This document shows positions 37,276-45,895 of a DNA stretch of 64,000 bases, one piece after another. How positions within the stretch are numbered: the stretch's first letter is position 1; every line of letters begins with the position of its first letter. The stretch lies in the NCBI RefSeq assembly GCF_015142735.1, contig NZ_JACSPN010000020.1, forward strand, positions 17,961-81,960, in the 5' to 3' direction. Source of the stretch: Oerskovia douganii (GTDB taxonomy: Bacteria > Actinomycetota > Actinomycetes > Actinomycetales > Cellulomonadaceae). The position numbers and the translations under genes were made by a program. A model generated the notes under the pieces. That model ran no database searches. It was not told the DNA's origin and worked only from the letters and a program-made list of their open reading frames with translations.

Positions 37276-39183
37276 TCAGACGAGGACGTGCGAGTCCGCA
37301 CGTCCGTAGAACTCGACACGGCCGCTCGCAAGGAGCTCGGCGTCAGAAACTGTCCAGGTGTGCGCCCCGGACCCGGAGCGCACCTGGACAAAGTTGAAGC
37401 GGTCCGCCGAGTACACGCGTGCCCCTGCATCCACAGCATCCCGGAGGAAGGCGGTGTCCTCACCGCGGCCCACATCGTGGAAGGGGAGGCCCGTCGCCAG
37501 GTCTCGGCGAGCGACGATCGTCGGTCCCATCACGAAGTCGGTGAAACGGCGCTCACGGTCGGCGAAACGCAGCAGCGTGGCGTCCATGCGCTCGACGTAC
37601 ATGTAGTGTGCCTGCTTGCCGACGACTTCCGCACCGCTGTACGCCATGGCGTACAGCTGGTCGGAGAGGTACTGCGCGCCGTAGAGGTCGTCGTCGTCCA
37701 TCTTGGCCACGACGTCTCCGTCCGCGGCGGAAACCAGCCGGTTCAGGCAACCTCCGAGCGAGACGTCAGAGCCAGCAGTCAGGAGCACCAGCTCCTCGAT
37801 GCCCGCCGCCTTGGCGCGCACCCGCAGGTCTGCCTCGTCGACCTCGAACCCGTGGGTCAGCAGCGCCAACTGAAGCGCGACATCCTCCTGGCCGCCGACC
37901 GTCCGCAGGACGTGGTCGAGCTGGTGTGGCCGGTTGGTCGAGACCAATGCTGTGACGGACGGGCGCGGAACCACCGGAGAGTCCGCCAGGCCGACACTGT
38001 GCAGCACGCTCTGCATGCGGGCCCCGTAGGTGTGCTCGCGCCAGATTCGGCGCTGCCCCAGGTGCGTCGCACGATCGCGCAGCTCCTCGGAACGTACGAG
38101 TGCCCGCACGGTGTTTCCTGCCTCCGCACGCTCGGAGACCACGAACACCTCGTCCGCGGGGAAGAACTCACCGATCGCGCGGCTCGGGGTGGTCACGACG
38201 GGTGTGCCGCAGGCCGTGATCTCGAAGACCCGGCGAGCGCACATGCTCGGGGAGCCCACGATCGAGTTCACGTTGAGGAACACCTTGTACTCGCGGTAGG
38301 CCGTGAGCATCCGCTCGTAGTCCAGAGAGCCCACCACGCGGTCGGCCAACGGCTCCGGGAACTGGTAGTTCTTGTCGCCGCCCTGGAAGCGGGAGAAGAT
38401 TTCCAGCCCGTGCTCCATGCGCGACGAGACGTCGAACGCCCCACCCAGGAGCAAGTCCATCTGCTCACGACGTTCGGGGTACTTGTGGGCGAAGTACATG
38501 CCACCGAACGCGACGTCCCGCTCCGGACCGCGCCCGTGCGGCCGGATCGGGTTGTGGATCGCGGGCTGCGCGGCAAAGGGGAGAACGCTCACACGGTCGT
38601 GGCCGAGCCGCGCGACGTAGTCAGGTACCCGGTCGACGTCGGTCGTGCAGACGTGGTCGAAGAGCGCCGCCGCATCGAGGAAGTCCTCGAAGTGGACCGG
38701 GTCCTCCTTGTTCCAGAAGACCGTCGGGATGCCCCGCTCACCGCAGTACGCGACCAGCTCGACGAACGCCGGTCGGGGGGCCGACGTCCCGGTGAGGTGG
38801 TACTGCCAGGCCCCGCCGTTGCCGTTCCATGCCGACTCGACGAAGAGCAGGTCGATCGGCTCGTCAGCCAGCACCTGACGCCATGACGAGGGCTTGAGCA
38901 GCACCTGGTCCCACTCGAACGCGAACGCGAGCCGGGAGAAGTCGTCAAGGATGACGCCCACACGCAAGCCAGGCCGAGCAGGCAGACGACCAGAGAAGTC
39001 CCACGGGTCGAATGTCAGTTCGCCATCACTGGTGCGGTACCCACCTTGCCCGCTCCCCGAGGAGGGAACGCGCTGCCGACGGAGGAAGGACTGCAGCTGG
39101 GAGACCCCGCCGTGCCGAAGATGCCAGAGGGCCCGGCGCGCCGCGCCCAGTCCCCCGCCCCTGCGAGTCGTCACATCTGCCAT
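37276..39183 (-). CDS. CgeB-like glycosyltransferase fused to GT2-like domain
   Basis: 635 aa. From about residue 70 a CgeB/DUF3880-type GT-B (LRVGVILDDFSRLAFAFEWD, GIPTVFWNKEDPVHFED, FDHVCTTDVDRVPDY, PSMCARRVFEITACGTPVV). From about 410 a GT2-like unit: TALVSTNRPHQLDHVLRTVGG, and KMDDDDLYG as the metal-binding acidic motif. It lies just upstream of wecC in the same orientation (21 bp or less apart). The 118-bp gap to manA gives room for a promoter. Sequence composition is core-like, unlike its paralogue in the low-GC cassette. Confidence 0.83.
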   Translation of the reverse strand: MADVTTRRGGGLGAARRALWHLRHGGVSQLQSFLRRQRVPSSGSGQGGYRTSDGELTFDPWDFSGRLPARPGLRVGVILDDFSRLAFAFEWDQVLLKPSSWRQVLADEPIDLLFVESAWNGNGGAWQYHLTGTSAPRPAFVELVAYCGERGIPTVFWNKEDPVHFEDFLDAAALFDHVCTTDVDRVPDYVARLGHDRVSVLPFAAQPAIHNPIRPHGRGPERDVAFGGMYFAHKYPERREQMDLLLGGAFDVSSRMEHGLEIFSRFQGGDKNYQFPEPLADRVVGSLDYERMLTAYREYKVFLNVNSIVGSPSMCARRVFEITACGTPVVTTPSRAIGEFFPADEVFVVSERAEAGNTVRALVRSEELRDRATHLGQRRIWREHTYGARMQSVLHSVGLADSPVVPRPSVTALVSTNRPHQLDHVLRTVGGQEDVALQLALLTHGFEVDEADLRVRAKAAGIEELVLLTAGSDVSLGGCLNRLVSAADGDVVAKMDDDDLYGAQYLSDQLYAMAYSGAEVVGKQAHYMYVERMDATLLRFADRERRFTDFVMGPTIVARRDLATGLPFHDVGRGEDTAFLRDAVDAGARVYSADRFNFVQVRSGSGAHTWTVSDAELLASGRVEFYGRADSHVLV

Positions 39184-39301
39184 CCTGCTCGTTGCCTTGG
39201 AGCACCCGTATCCAGCGCGGACGCGGGAAGTGCTCGGACGAGCAGGCCTCGGAGTGCGGCACTATAGTACCGCTCCCAGGTGACTCACAGTGGCATGTGT
39301 C

Positions 39302-40585
39302 TCACGGCACGAAGGCGACGACCACCCGGCCGGACCCGCGCAGCGCCAACGTTCCCGTGGCGTGCGGGACGAAGACCGACTCTCCCGCACGCACCACTGC
39401 CCGCAGAGATTCACCCGACCGGTCGCTACCGACAGCAGGACAAAGCGTCTCGATCTGCCCATCGAGGACGAGGACGATCCGGGGGCCCTCGGCCCGCACC
39501 GTCACGGCTCCGTCGTCGGCCGACAGCTCACCCATGACGAGCGCGAACTCCGGGATCGCCGCGCGGTACTCGCGGAGCCCACCGCCCTCAGCGAGTGCGC
39601 CCCGACGTCCGGCCCCGCGCCCCGTCCCGAGCGGCCGGACCCGCGGGCGCGCCGCAGGCCCCGGCGAGTACACGACGCACGCCAGGAGCGCCTCGACGTC
39701 GACCCGCTTGGTGGTGAGTCCGGCGCGCAGCACGTTGTCCGAGCTCGACATGACCTCGACCGCGCACCCGGCGAGATAGGCGTGCACGTGCCCGGCCGGG
39801 ACGAACATCGACTCCCCCGGCTCGAGCGTGACACGGTTGAGCATCATCGACACGATCGCCCCGGGATCCCCCGGGTGCTGCTCCGCGAGGGCCACCACCG
39901 TCGCGTCGGCACGCGGCGACGTCGTGCCTTCACCCAGACGAGAAGCGACGTCGGCGACGGTCACGGCCAGGTCCGCCGCGACGTCGGGCAGGGTCCTCGC
40001 GTGCAGCGCGAGCGTGAACGCCTCCTGCAACCCGACCGCAGAAGGACGCACCTCGAGCGCGGCTCGCATCCGCGCGACCAGGTCGCCGCGCAGCCCGTCG
40101 AGCAGCTCCAGCACCCGCGTCGGGCGACGGAACCCCGAGAGCCCCTCGAAGCGGCTGATCGCGACGACCATCTCCGGCTTGTGCTGGTCGTCGTGGAAGC
40201 TGCGATCCGCGGACCCCCGCGGGATGCCCGCCCGGTTCTCGCGGTTGAACCCCGCCCGCGCGCGGTGCGGCTGCGGGTGGACCTGCAACGACAGCGCGCG
40301 GTCCGCAGCGAGCACCTTGAGCAGGTACGGCAGGCGGGGCCCGTACTCGTCCAGCACGCGCTGCCCGAGCATCGCGACCGGGTCTGCACGGATCAGGTCC
40401 GCCAGGGACGCCGAAGGCCCGCCGTCGGCCGAAGCCGACGACGGGCCTTTCGGGTGTGCGCCCATCCACATCTCGGCGAGGGGACCTCCGTCCTGCTCCA
40501 GGCCCAGCAAGGAGTGCAGGGCACTCCTCGAACCCCAGTCGTAGGACTGGAGCGTGGGCGTCAGGTGCAGGATCGGCGAGGTCAT
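39302..40585 (-). CDS. manA: Mannose-6-phosphate isomerase, class I
   Basis: Zinc enzyme linking fructose-6-P to mannose-6-P, the entry to GDP-mannose; 427 aa. N-terminal TLQSYDWGSRSALHSLLG, zinc ligands in LSLQVHPQPHRA, HKPEMVVAISRFEGLSGF, and the second cupin face PGESMFVPAGHVHAYLAG are all intact. The C-terminal domain has a basic/Pro-rich loop near 335-360. ATG 40585 is 17 bp downstream of the NCS2 permease stop. It may supply mannose for the surrounding polysaccharide cluster. Confidence 0.93.
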   Translation of the reverse strand: MTSPILHLTPTLQSYDWGSRSALHSLLGLEQDGGPLAEMWMGAHPKGPSSASADGGPSASLADLIRADPVAMLGQRVLDEYGPRLPYLLKVLAADRALSLQVHPQPHRARAGFNRENRAGIPRGSADRSFHDDQHKPEMVVAISRFEGLSGFRRPTRVLELLDGLRGDLVARMRAALEVRPSAVGLQEAFTLALHARTLPDVAADLAVTVADVASRLGEGTTSPRADATVVALAEQHPGDPGAIVSMMLNRVTLEPGESMFVPAGHVHAYLAGCAVEVMSSSDNVLRAGLTTKRVDVEALLACVVYSPGPAARPRVRPLGTGRGAGRRGALAEGGGLREYRAAIPEFALVMGELSADDGAVTVRAEGPRIVLVLDGQIETLCPAVGSDRSGESLRAVVRAGESVFVPHATGTLALRGSGRVVVAFVP

Positions 40586-40601
40586 CGCCAGCGAGCGTAC
40601 G

Positions 40602-42071
40602 TCAGACGCCCAGGGCGTCGCTGATCGGGTCGAGGGTGAAGTAGATGACGAACGCTGCCGCGGCCACCCACATGAGCGGGTGGATCGCCTTGACCTTGCC
40701 CAGCGCCAGCTTGATGACCACGAACGCCAGGAAGCCCGCACCGATCCCGGCCGTGATCGAGTACGTGAAGGGCATGAGCGCGATCGTGAGGAATGCCGGG
40801 ATGGCCACCTCGACGTTGTTCCACTTGATACCCGTGATCTGGGTCATCATGAGGAAGCCGACGAGGACCAGGGCGGGCGCTGCGGCCTCGCTCGGGACCA
40901 GGGCGACGAGCGGCGAGAGGAACGTCGCCAGGAGGAAGGCGATACCGGTCACGACGGCCGAGAGGCCCGTGCGAGCCCCCTCGCCCACGCCGGTCGTCGA
41001 CTCCACGTAGCTCGTGTTGGACGAGACGCTCGCAGCGCCGCCGGCAGCGGCCGCGATCGAGTCGACGACCAGGATCGCGCGAGACTTGGGCGGGTTGCCC
41101 GTCTCGTCGAGCAGACCACCCTCCGAGCCCACGGCGACCATGGTGCCCATGGTGTCGAAGAAGTCCGCGAGGAGCAGAGAGAAGACGAGCAGGACGACCG
41201 TGACGACGCCGACCTTCTCGATCGAGCCCAGCAGCGAGAACTGGCCGAGCAACCCGAAGTCCGGCACGGAGACCGGGCTGCCGTCGAGAGCCGGGGCGTT
41301 CAGGCTCCAGCCGTTCGCCGCGCCGGCGCCCTTGGTGCCGACGCCCGCGATCGCCTGGATGACCACCGCGAGGACCGTCGCGGCGAGGATCGAGATGAGG
41401 ATCGCTCCCCGTACCTTGCGCACCCACAGGACGATCATGAGGACTAGGCCCACCACGAAGACGAGGATCGGCCAGCCCGCGAGGGACCCGGTCGCGCCGA
41501 GCTGGAGCGGCGTCCCGCCGCCCGAGGCGACGAAGCCCGCGTTGACCAGACCGACGAGCGCGATGAACAGGCCGATACCGACGCTGATCGCCGTCTTGAG
41601 CTCGACCGGGACGGCGCGGAACACGGCCTCACGGAAGCCCGTGAGGACGAGCACGAGGATGATGAGGCCCTCGATGACCACGATGCCCATCGCGTCGGCC
41701 CACGTGACGTCGGGGATCGTGGCGATCGTGAACGCGACGACCGCGTTCAGGCCGAGCCCCGCGGCCAGAGCCATGGGGTAGTTCGCGAAGACGCCCATCG
41801 CGATCGTCATGATCCCGGCGACGAGCGCCGTGGTGGCCGCGATCATGGCCATGTTCGGTCCGTCGGTGCCGCCGCCCAGGAAGCGGCCCGTGCCGTCCGC
41901 ACCCGAGAGGATGATCGGGTTCAGGATGATGATGTAGGACATCGCGAAGAACGTGACGAGACCGCCACGGATCTCGGCGCCGATGGTCGAGCCGCGCTCG
42001 GTGATCTTGAAGAAGCGGTCGATGCCGCTGGAACGCGGGGGTGCTTTGCGCTCGTCAGTCGTGGTGGTCAT
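40602..42071 (-). CDS. NCS2 purine permease (AzgA/GhxP-like)
   Basis: Proton-coupled transporter for adenine, guanine or hypoxanthine; 489 aa with about 14 membrane spans. N-terminal DRFFKITERGSTIGAEIRGGLVTFFAMSYIIILNPIILS is the AzgA-type opening. DFFDTMGTMVAVGSEGGLLDE, SVSSNTSYVESTTGVGEGARTGL and a Pro/Gly-rich end follow. The ATG at 42071 was chosen because homology begins there; the extended frame to 42119 is not convincing. Its ribosome site is weak. Its place inside a polysaccharide locus, between manA and the sugar transferase, is unexplained. Confidence 0.92.
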   Translation of the reverse strand: MTTTTDERKAPPRSSGIDRFFKITERGSTIGAEIRGGLVTFFAMSYIIILNPIILSGADGTGRFLGGGTDGPNMAMIAATTALVAGIMTIAMGVFANYPMALAAGLGLNAVVAFTIATIPDVTWADAMGIVVIEGLIILVLVLTGFREAVFRAVPVELKTAISVGIGLFIALVGLVNAGFVASGGGTPLQLGATGSLAGWPILVFVVGLVLMIVLWVRKVRGAILISILAATVLAVVIQAIAGVGTKGAGAANGWSLNAPALDGSPVSVPDFGLLGQFSLLGSIEKVGVVTVVLLVFSLLLADFFDTMGTMVAVGSEGGLLDETGNPPKSRAILVVDSIAAAAGGAASVSSNTSYVESTTGVGEGARTGLSAVVTGIAFLLATFLSPLVALVPSEAAAPALVLVGFLMMTQITGIKWNNVEVAIPAFLTIALMPFTYSITAGIGAGFLAFVVIKLALGKVKAIHPLMWVAAAAFVIYFTLDPISDALGV

Positions 42072-42174
42072 GGGGAGAATGTTGCCAGACCTCGTGTCGC
42101 GGCCCCGAATCGTCCACATGCCGTGCTAGTGAGACGTGGCGATCGTCACGTCCGCAGCCGACCAGCGGTACCCC

Positions 42175-43692
42175 TCAGTACGCGCCGTGCCCCGAGAACA
42201 CGGCTCTGGCCGTCCTGGCCAGGATGAGGAGGTCCCCGAACAGCGTCCAGTTCTCGACGTAGTAGACGTCGAGGCGCACGCTCTCCTCCCACGACAGGTC
42301 CGAGCGCCCGCCGACCTGCCACAGGCCCGTCAGGCCGGGCTTGACGAGCAGGCGGCGACGCACCTTCTTCTCGTACGTGCTCACCTCGCGCGGGAGCGGC
42401 GGGCGGGGCCCGACGAGGCTCATGTCGCCTCGCAGGACGTTGAAGATCTGCGGCAGCTCGTCGAGCGAGTAGCGGCGGATGAAGCGGCCGACGGGCGTGA
42501 CCCGGGGGTCGTTGCGGATCTTGAAGAGCGGCCCGGAGCCCTCGTTGGTCGCGGCGAGCGCGGCCAGGTCGAGGTCCGACCCGACCCGCATGGACCGGAA
42601 CTTGAGCATCGAGAACGTCTCGCCGTTGCGCCCGACCCGCTCCTGCGAGTAGAAGACGGGCCCACGGCTCGTGAGGCGCACCGCGAGGCCCACGGCGACC
42701 AGGACGGGCAGCAGCAGGAACGTGAGGAGCGCCGCACCGAACCAGTCGGAGATCGACTTGACGACGAACTTGGGCCCGGTGAAGCGCGGGGCGTCGACGT
42801 GCAGGAGCGAGACCGACTCGGCGGGCGTGATCGTGATACGAGGCCCGGCCACGTCGACCAGCTCGGTCGTCAGCATGAGGTCGACGCCGACGGGCTCGAG
42901 CTCCCACCCGAGGTGGCGCACGACGTCGGCGGTCACGGCGTCCGAGCCGCTCACCGCGACGCAGCCCGCGCCGATCCGGACCGCGACCTCGCTGGCCGCG
43001 CGCAGGTCGCCGAGGACCGGCACGCCCAGGATGGCGTCACCCTCCCCCGTGCGCCCGCTCGGGGTGCACACCGCGACGACCCGGTAGCCGGAGCTGTCGC
43101 GCTCGTTGAGGTCGCGGATCAGCCGCTCGGCCTGGTCCCGGTGACCGATCGCGAGGACGGCCGTGCGGTGGGTGCCCGCGGTGCGCTTGCGGTGCAACCA
43201 CTGGCGCCAGAAGTAGCGCCCCAGGAGCAGTCCGGCGAGGCCGAGGGGGAAGGCGAAGATCAGGTAGCCGCGGGCTTCCTGGAAGCGCAGGAGGAACGCG
43301 AGGATCGCGAGGACGCCGAAGAGGCGCCAGGACGCGTCGAACACCCGCTGGTACTCGGTGGGGCCGCTGCCCACGACCCGGACGTCCCGGGTCTTGGCGA
43401 GCGCGAGGGAACCTGCCCAGGCCGCCCCGATGAGGATGCTGAGCACGAGGTAGGGGAGGAACAGGTTCTCGCGGACGGGCTGGCTGATGAACTGGTCCCA
43501 GCGCATGAAGTAGGCGGCGGTGACACCGATCGTGATCGCGAGGAAGTCCGTGGCGACGAGGCGGATCCGGTACGACCGTTCCCACGAGACCGTGGCGAAC
43601 GCCTCGCGAACCGCCCGAATCGGTCCCGGGGGGGCTGTCGTCAGGATGTGGCGGAGTCCACGACTCGAATCCTGAATGACGCTTCCGGCCAT
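42175..43692 (-). CDS. Polyprenyl-phosphate sugar-phosphotransferase (WcaJ/CpsE type)
   Basis: Initiating enzyme that puts the first sugar-phosphate on undecaprenyl phosphate; 505 aa. About five membrane spans (50-190) are followed by a CoA-binding-like Rossmann domain (195-320) and the catalytic BacSugar_transf domain from 325: RGPVFYSQERVGRNGETFSMLKFRSM, RRYSLDELPQIFNVLRGDMSLVGPRPPLP and GLTGLWQVGGRSDL. It probably primes the polymer assembled by the surrounding glycosyltransferases, and is the most upstream gene of the minus arm. Sugar specificity (Glc or Gal usual) not readable. Confidence 0.94.
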   Translation of the reverse strand: MAGSVIQDSSRGLRHILTTAPPGPIRAVREAFATVSWERSYRIRLVATDFLAITIGVTAAYFMRWDQFISQPVRENLFLPYLVLSILIGAAWAGSLALAKTRDVRVVGSGPTEYQRVFDASWRLFGVLAILAFLLRFQEARGYLIFAFPLGLAGLLLGRYFWRQWLHRKRTAGTHRTAVLAIGHRDQAERLIRDLNERDSSGYRVVAVCTPSGRTGEGDAILGVPVLGDLRAASEVAVRIGAGCVAVSGSDAVTADVVRHLGWELEPVGVDLMLTTELVDVAGPRITITPAESVSLLHVDAPRFTGPKFVVKSISDWFGAALLTFLLLPVLVAVGLAVRLTSRGPVFYSQERVGRNGETFSMLKFRSMRVGSDLDLAALAATNEGSGPLFKIRNDPRVTPVGRFIRRYSLDELPQIFNVLRGDMSLVGPRPPLPREVSTYEKKVRRRLLVKPGLTGLWQVGGRSDLSWEESVRLDVYYVENWTLFGDLLILARTARAVFSGHGAY

Positions 43693-44342
43693 GGCCCGGC
43701 TACCTCTCGATCTATCCGGCAGCCGCTTCTGGACCGCCGGAACGCCTCATCGTAAGAGTCGGCAAGCAAATTGATGAACGAACTACCGGCCTTTTCACCC
43801 GGGTGAGAAGGACCTTCGCCCGGCGGGTCCGGGCGCCGGATGCCGCCGATCCCTGGACCCGTCCTACACACTGGGCACGACCGGTGAATGGAGATGGACG
43901 GATGTCCACCTCGAGGAACATGCTGCATTCTTCGACGTCACGCACCGATCACCTCGAACCATTTCTTGGACAATCGTCCTAGGAATTGGTGGCGTCAAGG
44001 CTTCGGATCGTAGCGGCTGGAGATACGGCCCCGGAACCCCGTCCGCAGGCCGCGTCACCCGGGAGGGACGGGCCGGCGGACGCCTTGTGACAGCGGTCAC
44101 GGGTGAAAAGGTACGACCCGACCTGGCGCGTCGCACCCCCCGTCGGGGCCTACCGCTGCGATACGCGCGGTTCGTCCCGTTTGGCATCGCCAGCAGCGTC
44201 GCACCCCTACCGGAGGTAAGGCTTTTAGCACGCCGCCCGCGCGGATCGCCCCGCCGACACGCCCTTCGTCCGACGTCCCGTTTTTCACCCGCCGGCACGT
44301 GTCCGCGCTCGTCCTCGGACGCCCGGGTCGTAGACTTCGAGC
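43693..44342. other. 650-bp divergent intergenic region
   Basis: No supportable gene. It separates the polysaccharide locus from the DUF2530 region. It contains three copies of TTTTCACCC, one as a near-perfect palindrome at 43791-43810, the others at 44101-44109 (reversed) and 44281-44290. Promoters for the sugar transferase and the DUF2530 gene must lie here. Base composition dips at 43730-43790 and 43930-44010. Confidence 0.6.
43791..43810. promoter_or_regulatory. Palindromic putative operator, TTTCACCCGGGTGAGA
   Basis: 20-bp near-perfect inverted repeat with one mismatched pair, about 100 bp upstream of the sugar transferase start. Half-site copies at 44101-44109 and 44281-44290 suggest a multi-site regulator. 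Protein unknown. Confidence 0.5.
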
Positions 44343-44648
44343 GTGCCCTCGATGCTCTCCCTGCTGATCCACCCGGAGCGACGGCGACCCAACGCGCCGG
44401 CGCTGCGCGTCGATCTCCGACCGGTGATCCTGGTCGGCATGAGCCTGTGGGCCGTCGGCCTCGTCGCTGCCGTCGTCCTGCTGGCGCTCGACCGCGCGAC
44501 GTTCGAGCTCCCCGCGACCTGCGCCGCGGGGATCGCGCTGGGCGTGGTCGCTCTCGGCTGGGAGCGGCGCAACCGGAGCGAGTACCGCTCGGCCGACGAC
44601 GACCCGGCAGCAGCCGACGGCGACGGGACCCCGGAGACCGCGGCCTAG
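44343..44648 (+). CDS. DUF2530 family small membrane protein
   Basis: 101 aa from a GTG start, with two membrane spans (about 27-48 and 57-74) and a short acidic tail. The segment VDLRPVILVGMSLWAVGLVAAVVLL resembles the DUF2530 family found across actinobacteria near the same MFS/DUF3027 block. Function unknown. Convergent with the MFS gene, overlapping by 4 bp at the stops. Confidence 0.75.
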   Translation: MPSMLSLLIHPERRRPNAPALRVDLRPVILVGMSLWAVGLVAAVVLLALDRATFELPATCAAGIALGVVALGWERRNRSEYRSADDDPAAADGDGTPETAA

Positions 44649-45895
44649 CCCTCGATCCCGGCCCGACGGCGCGTGGTCCGGTTCGCGTGCACCGACCACC
44701 GCGGCACCCACCGCGCGAGCGCCACCGCCCCGAGCAGTCCCACGGTCCCGGACGCGACGATCCCGCCCGCCAGGCTGCCCAGCGCGGCCCCCGCCGACAC
44801 CACGAGCGGTCCGAGCGCGGCCCCCGAGTCCTGGAAGAGCCGCCAGATCCCGAGGAACTGCGCGCGGACGTCCGGTGGCGCGACGTCGGCCCCGAGCGTC
44901 ATGAGGATCCCCGAGCCGATCCCGTTGCCGAAGCCCATGACCATCGCGACCACGGCCACCCCCGCGACCGTGCTCGTGAGCGGCAGGACCACGATCGCCC
45001 CGCCGAGGACCACCATGCACGGGATCGCGACCCACAACCTGCCCATGCGGTCCATGACCTTGCCCGCCGGGTAGAACAGCAGCATGTCGACGGCCCCGGA
45101 GAGCCCGAAGACCACGCTCGTCGTGGCAGGGCTGAACCCCAGGTGCTCGGACCACAGGGGCAGCACGACCTGACGGGCCGCGCGCGTGGCCCCGACCATC
45201 ACGACCGCGATCCCGAGCGTCGCGAACACGCGCCAGCTCCCGGCGAGCACCGTGCGGAAGCTTGCCGGGGCCACCGAGCGCCGGTGTGCGGTGGCGCCCG
45301 CCGCGACGTCGGGCACGAGGGCCGTGACGAGGCCCGCCACGACGCTGGTCCCGACCGCGAGCCAGTAGACCGCGGACAGCTCCCACACCCACAGCACGGC
45401 GGCCGCCGCGAACGGTCCCACGAACGCCCCGATCCGGTGCGTGCCCGCGAGGGTCGACAGGGCCCGGGCCCGCTTGAGCACGGGCGTGACCTCGGTCAGG
45501 TACGCCTGCCGGGCCAGCATGAAGACCGCGTTGGTCATGCCCACGCAGAACACGCCGGCCCCCAGGACCCAGAGGTTGGGCGCGAGGGCGCACGCGACGA
45601 GCCCGACGATCGAGGCGGCCGCGGCCGTCATCATGGCGCGCCGGTCGCCGAACCGGGCCGCGAACGCGCCCGCGGGCACGTCGCCGGCGATCTGCCCGAG
45701 GCCCAGCAGCGCGACCACGAACCCGGCGAGCGCTATCCCGGCCCCCATCGAGATCGCGCTCAGCGCGATCACGGGGACGATCGCGCTGACGCCCGCCTCG
45801 AACACGAAGGTCGGGACGTACACGCCGCCCACGAGGCGGCGGTCGAAGATCCCGGACGGACCGTGGGCGCGGGGCTCCGAGACCTCCGACGTCAC
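44645..45895 (-). CDS. MFS transporter
   Basis: 416-aa major facilitator protein with about 12 spans; the loop motif GAFAARFGDRRAMM is seen after span 2 and GKVMDRMGRLWVA after span 8. Last gene of the cspA, DUF3027, sacsin-like, MFS operon: its GTG start at 45895 overlaps the preceding stop (GTGA). A mycobacterial homologue sits in a similar neighbourhood. Substrate unknown; the many Ala/Gly spans and absence of binding motifs do not narrow it. Confidence 0.87.
   Translation of the reverse strand: MTSEVSEPRAHGPSGIFDRRLVGGVYVPTFVFEAGVSAIVPVIALSAISMGAGIALAGFVVALLGLGQIAGDVPAGAFAARFGDRRAMMTAAAASIVGLVACALAPNLWVLGAGVFCVGMTNAVFMLARQAYLTEVTPVLKRARALSTLAGTHRIGAFVGPFAAAAVLWVWELSAVYWLAVGTSVVAGLVTALVPDVAAGATAHRRSVAPASFRTVLAGSWRVFATLGIAVVMVGATRAARQVVLPLWSEHLGFSPATTSVVFGLSGAVDMLLFYPAGKVMDRMGRLWVAIPCMVVLGGAIVVLPLTSTVAGVAVVAMVMGFGNGIGSGILMTLGADVAPPDVRAQFLGIWRLFQDSGAALGPLVVSAGAALGSLAGGIVASGTVGLLGAVALARWVPRWSVHANRTTRRRAGIEG

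Noticed and set aside
43791..43810. BldD/c-di-GMP box
   Set aside because: The palindrome lacks the central W base and odd spacing of the BldD consensus.
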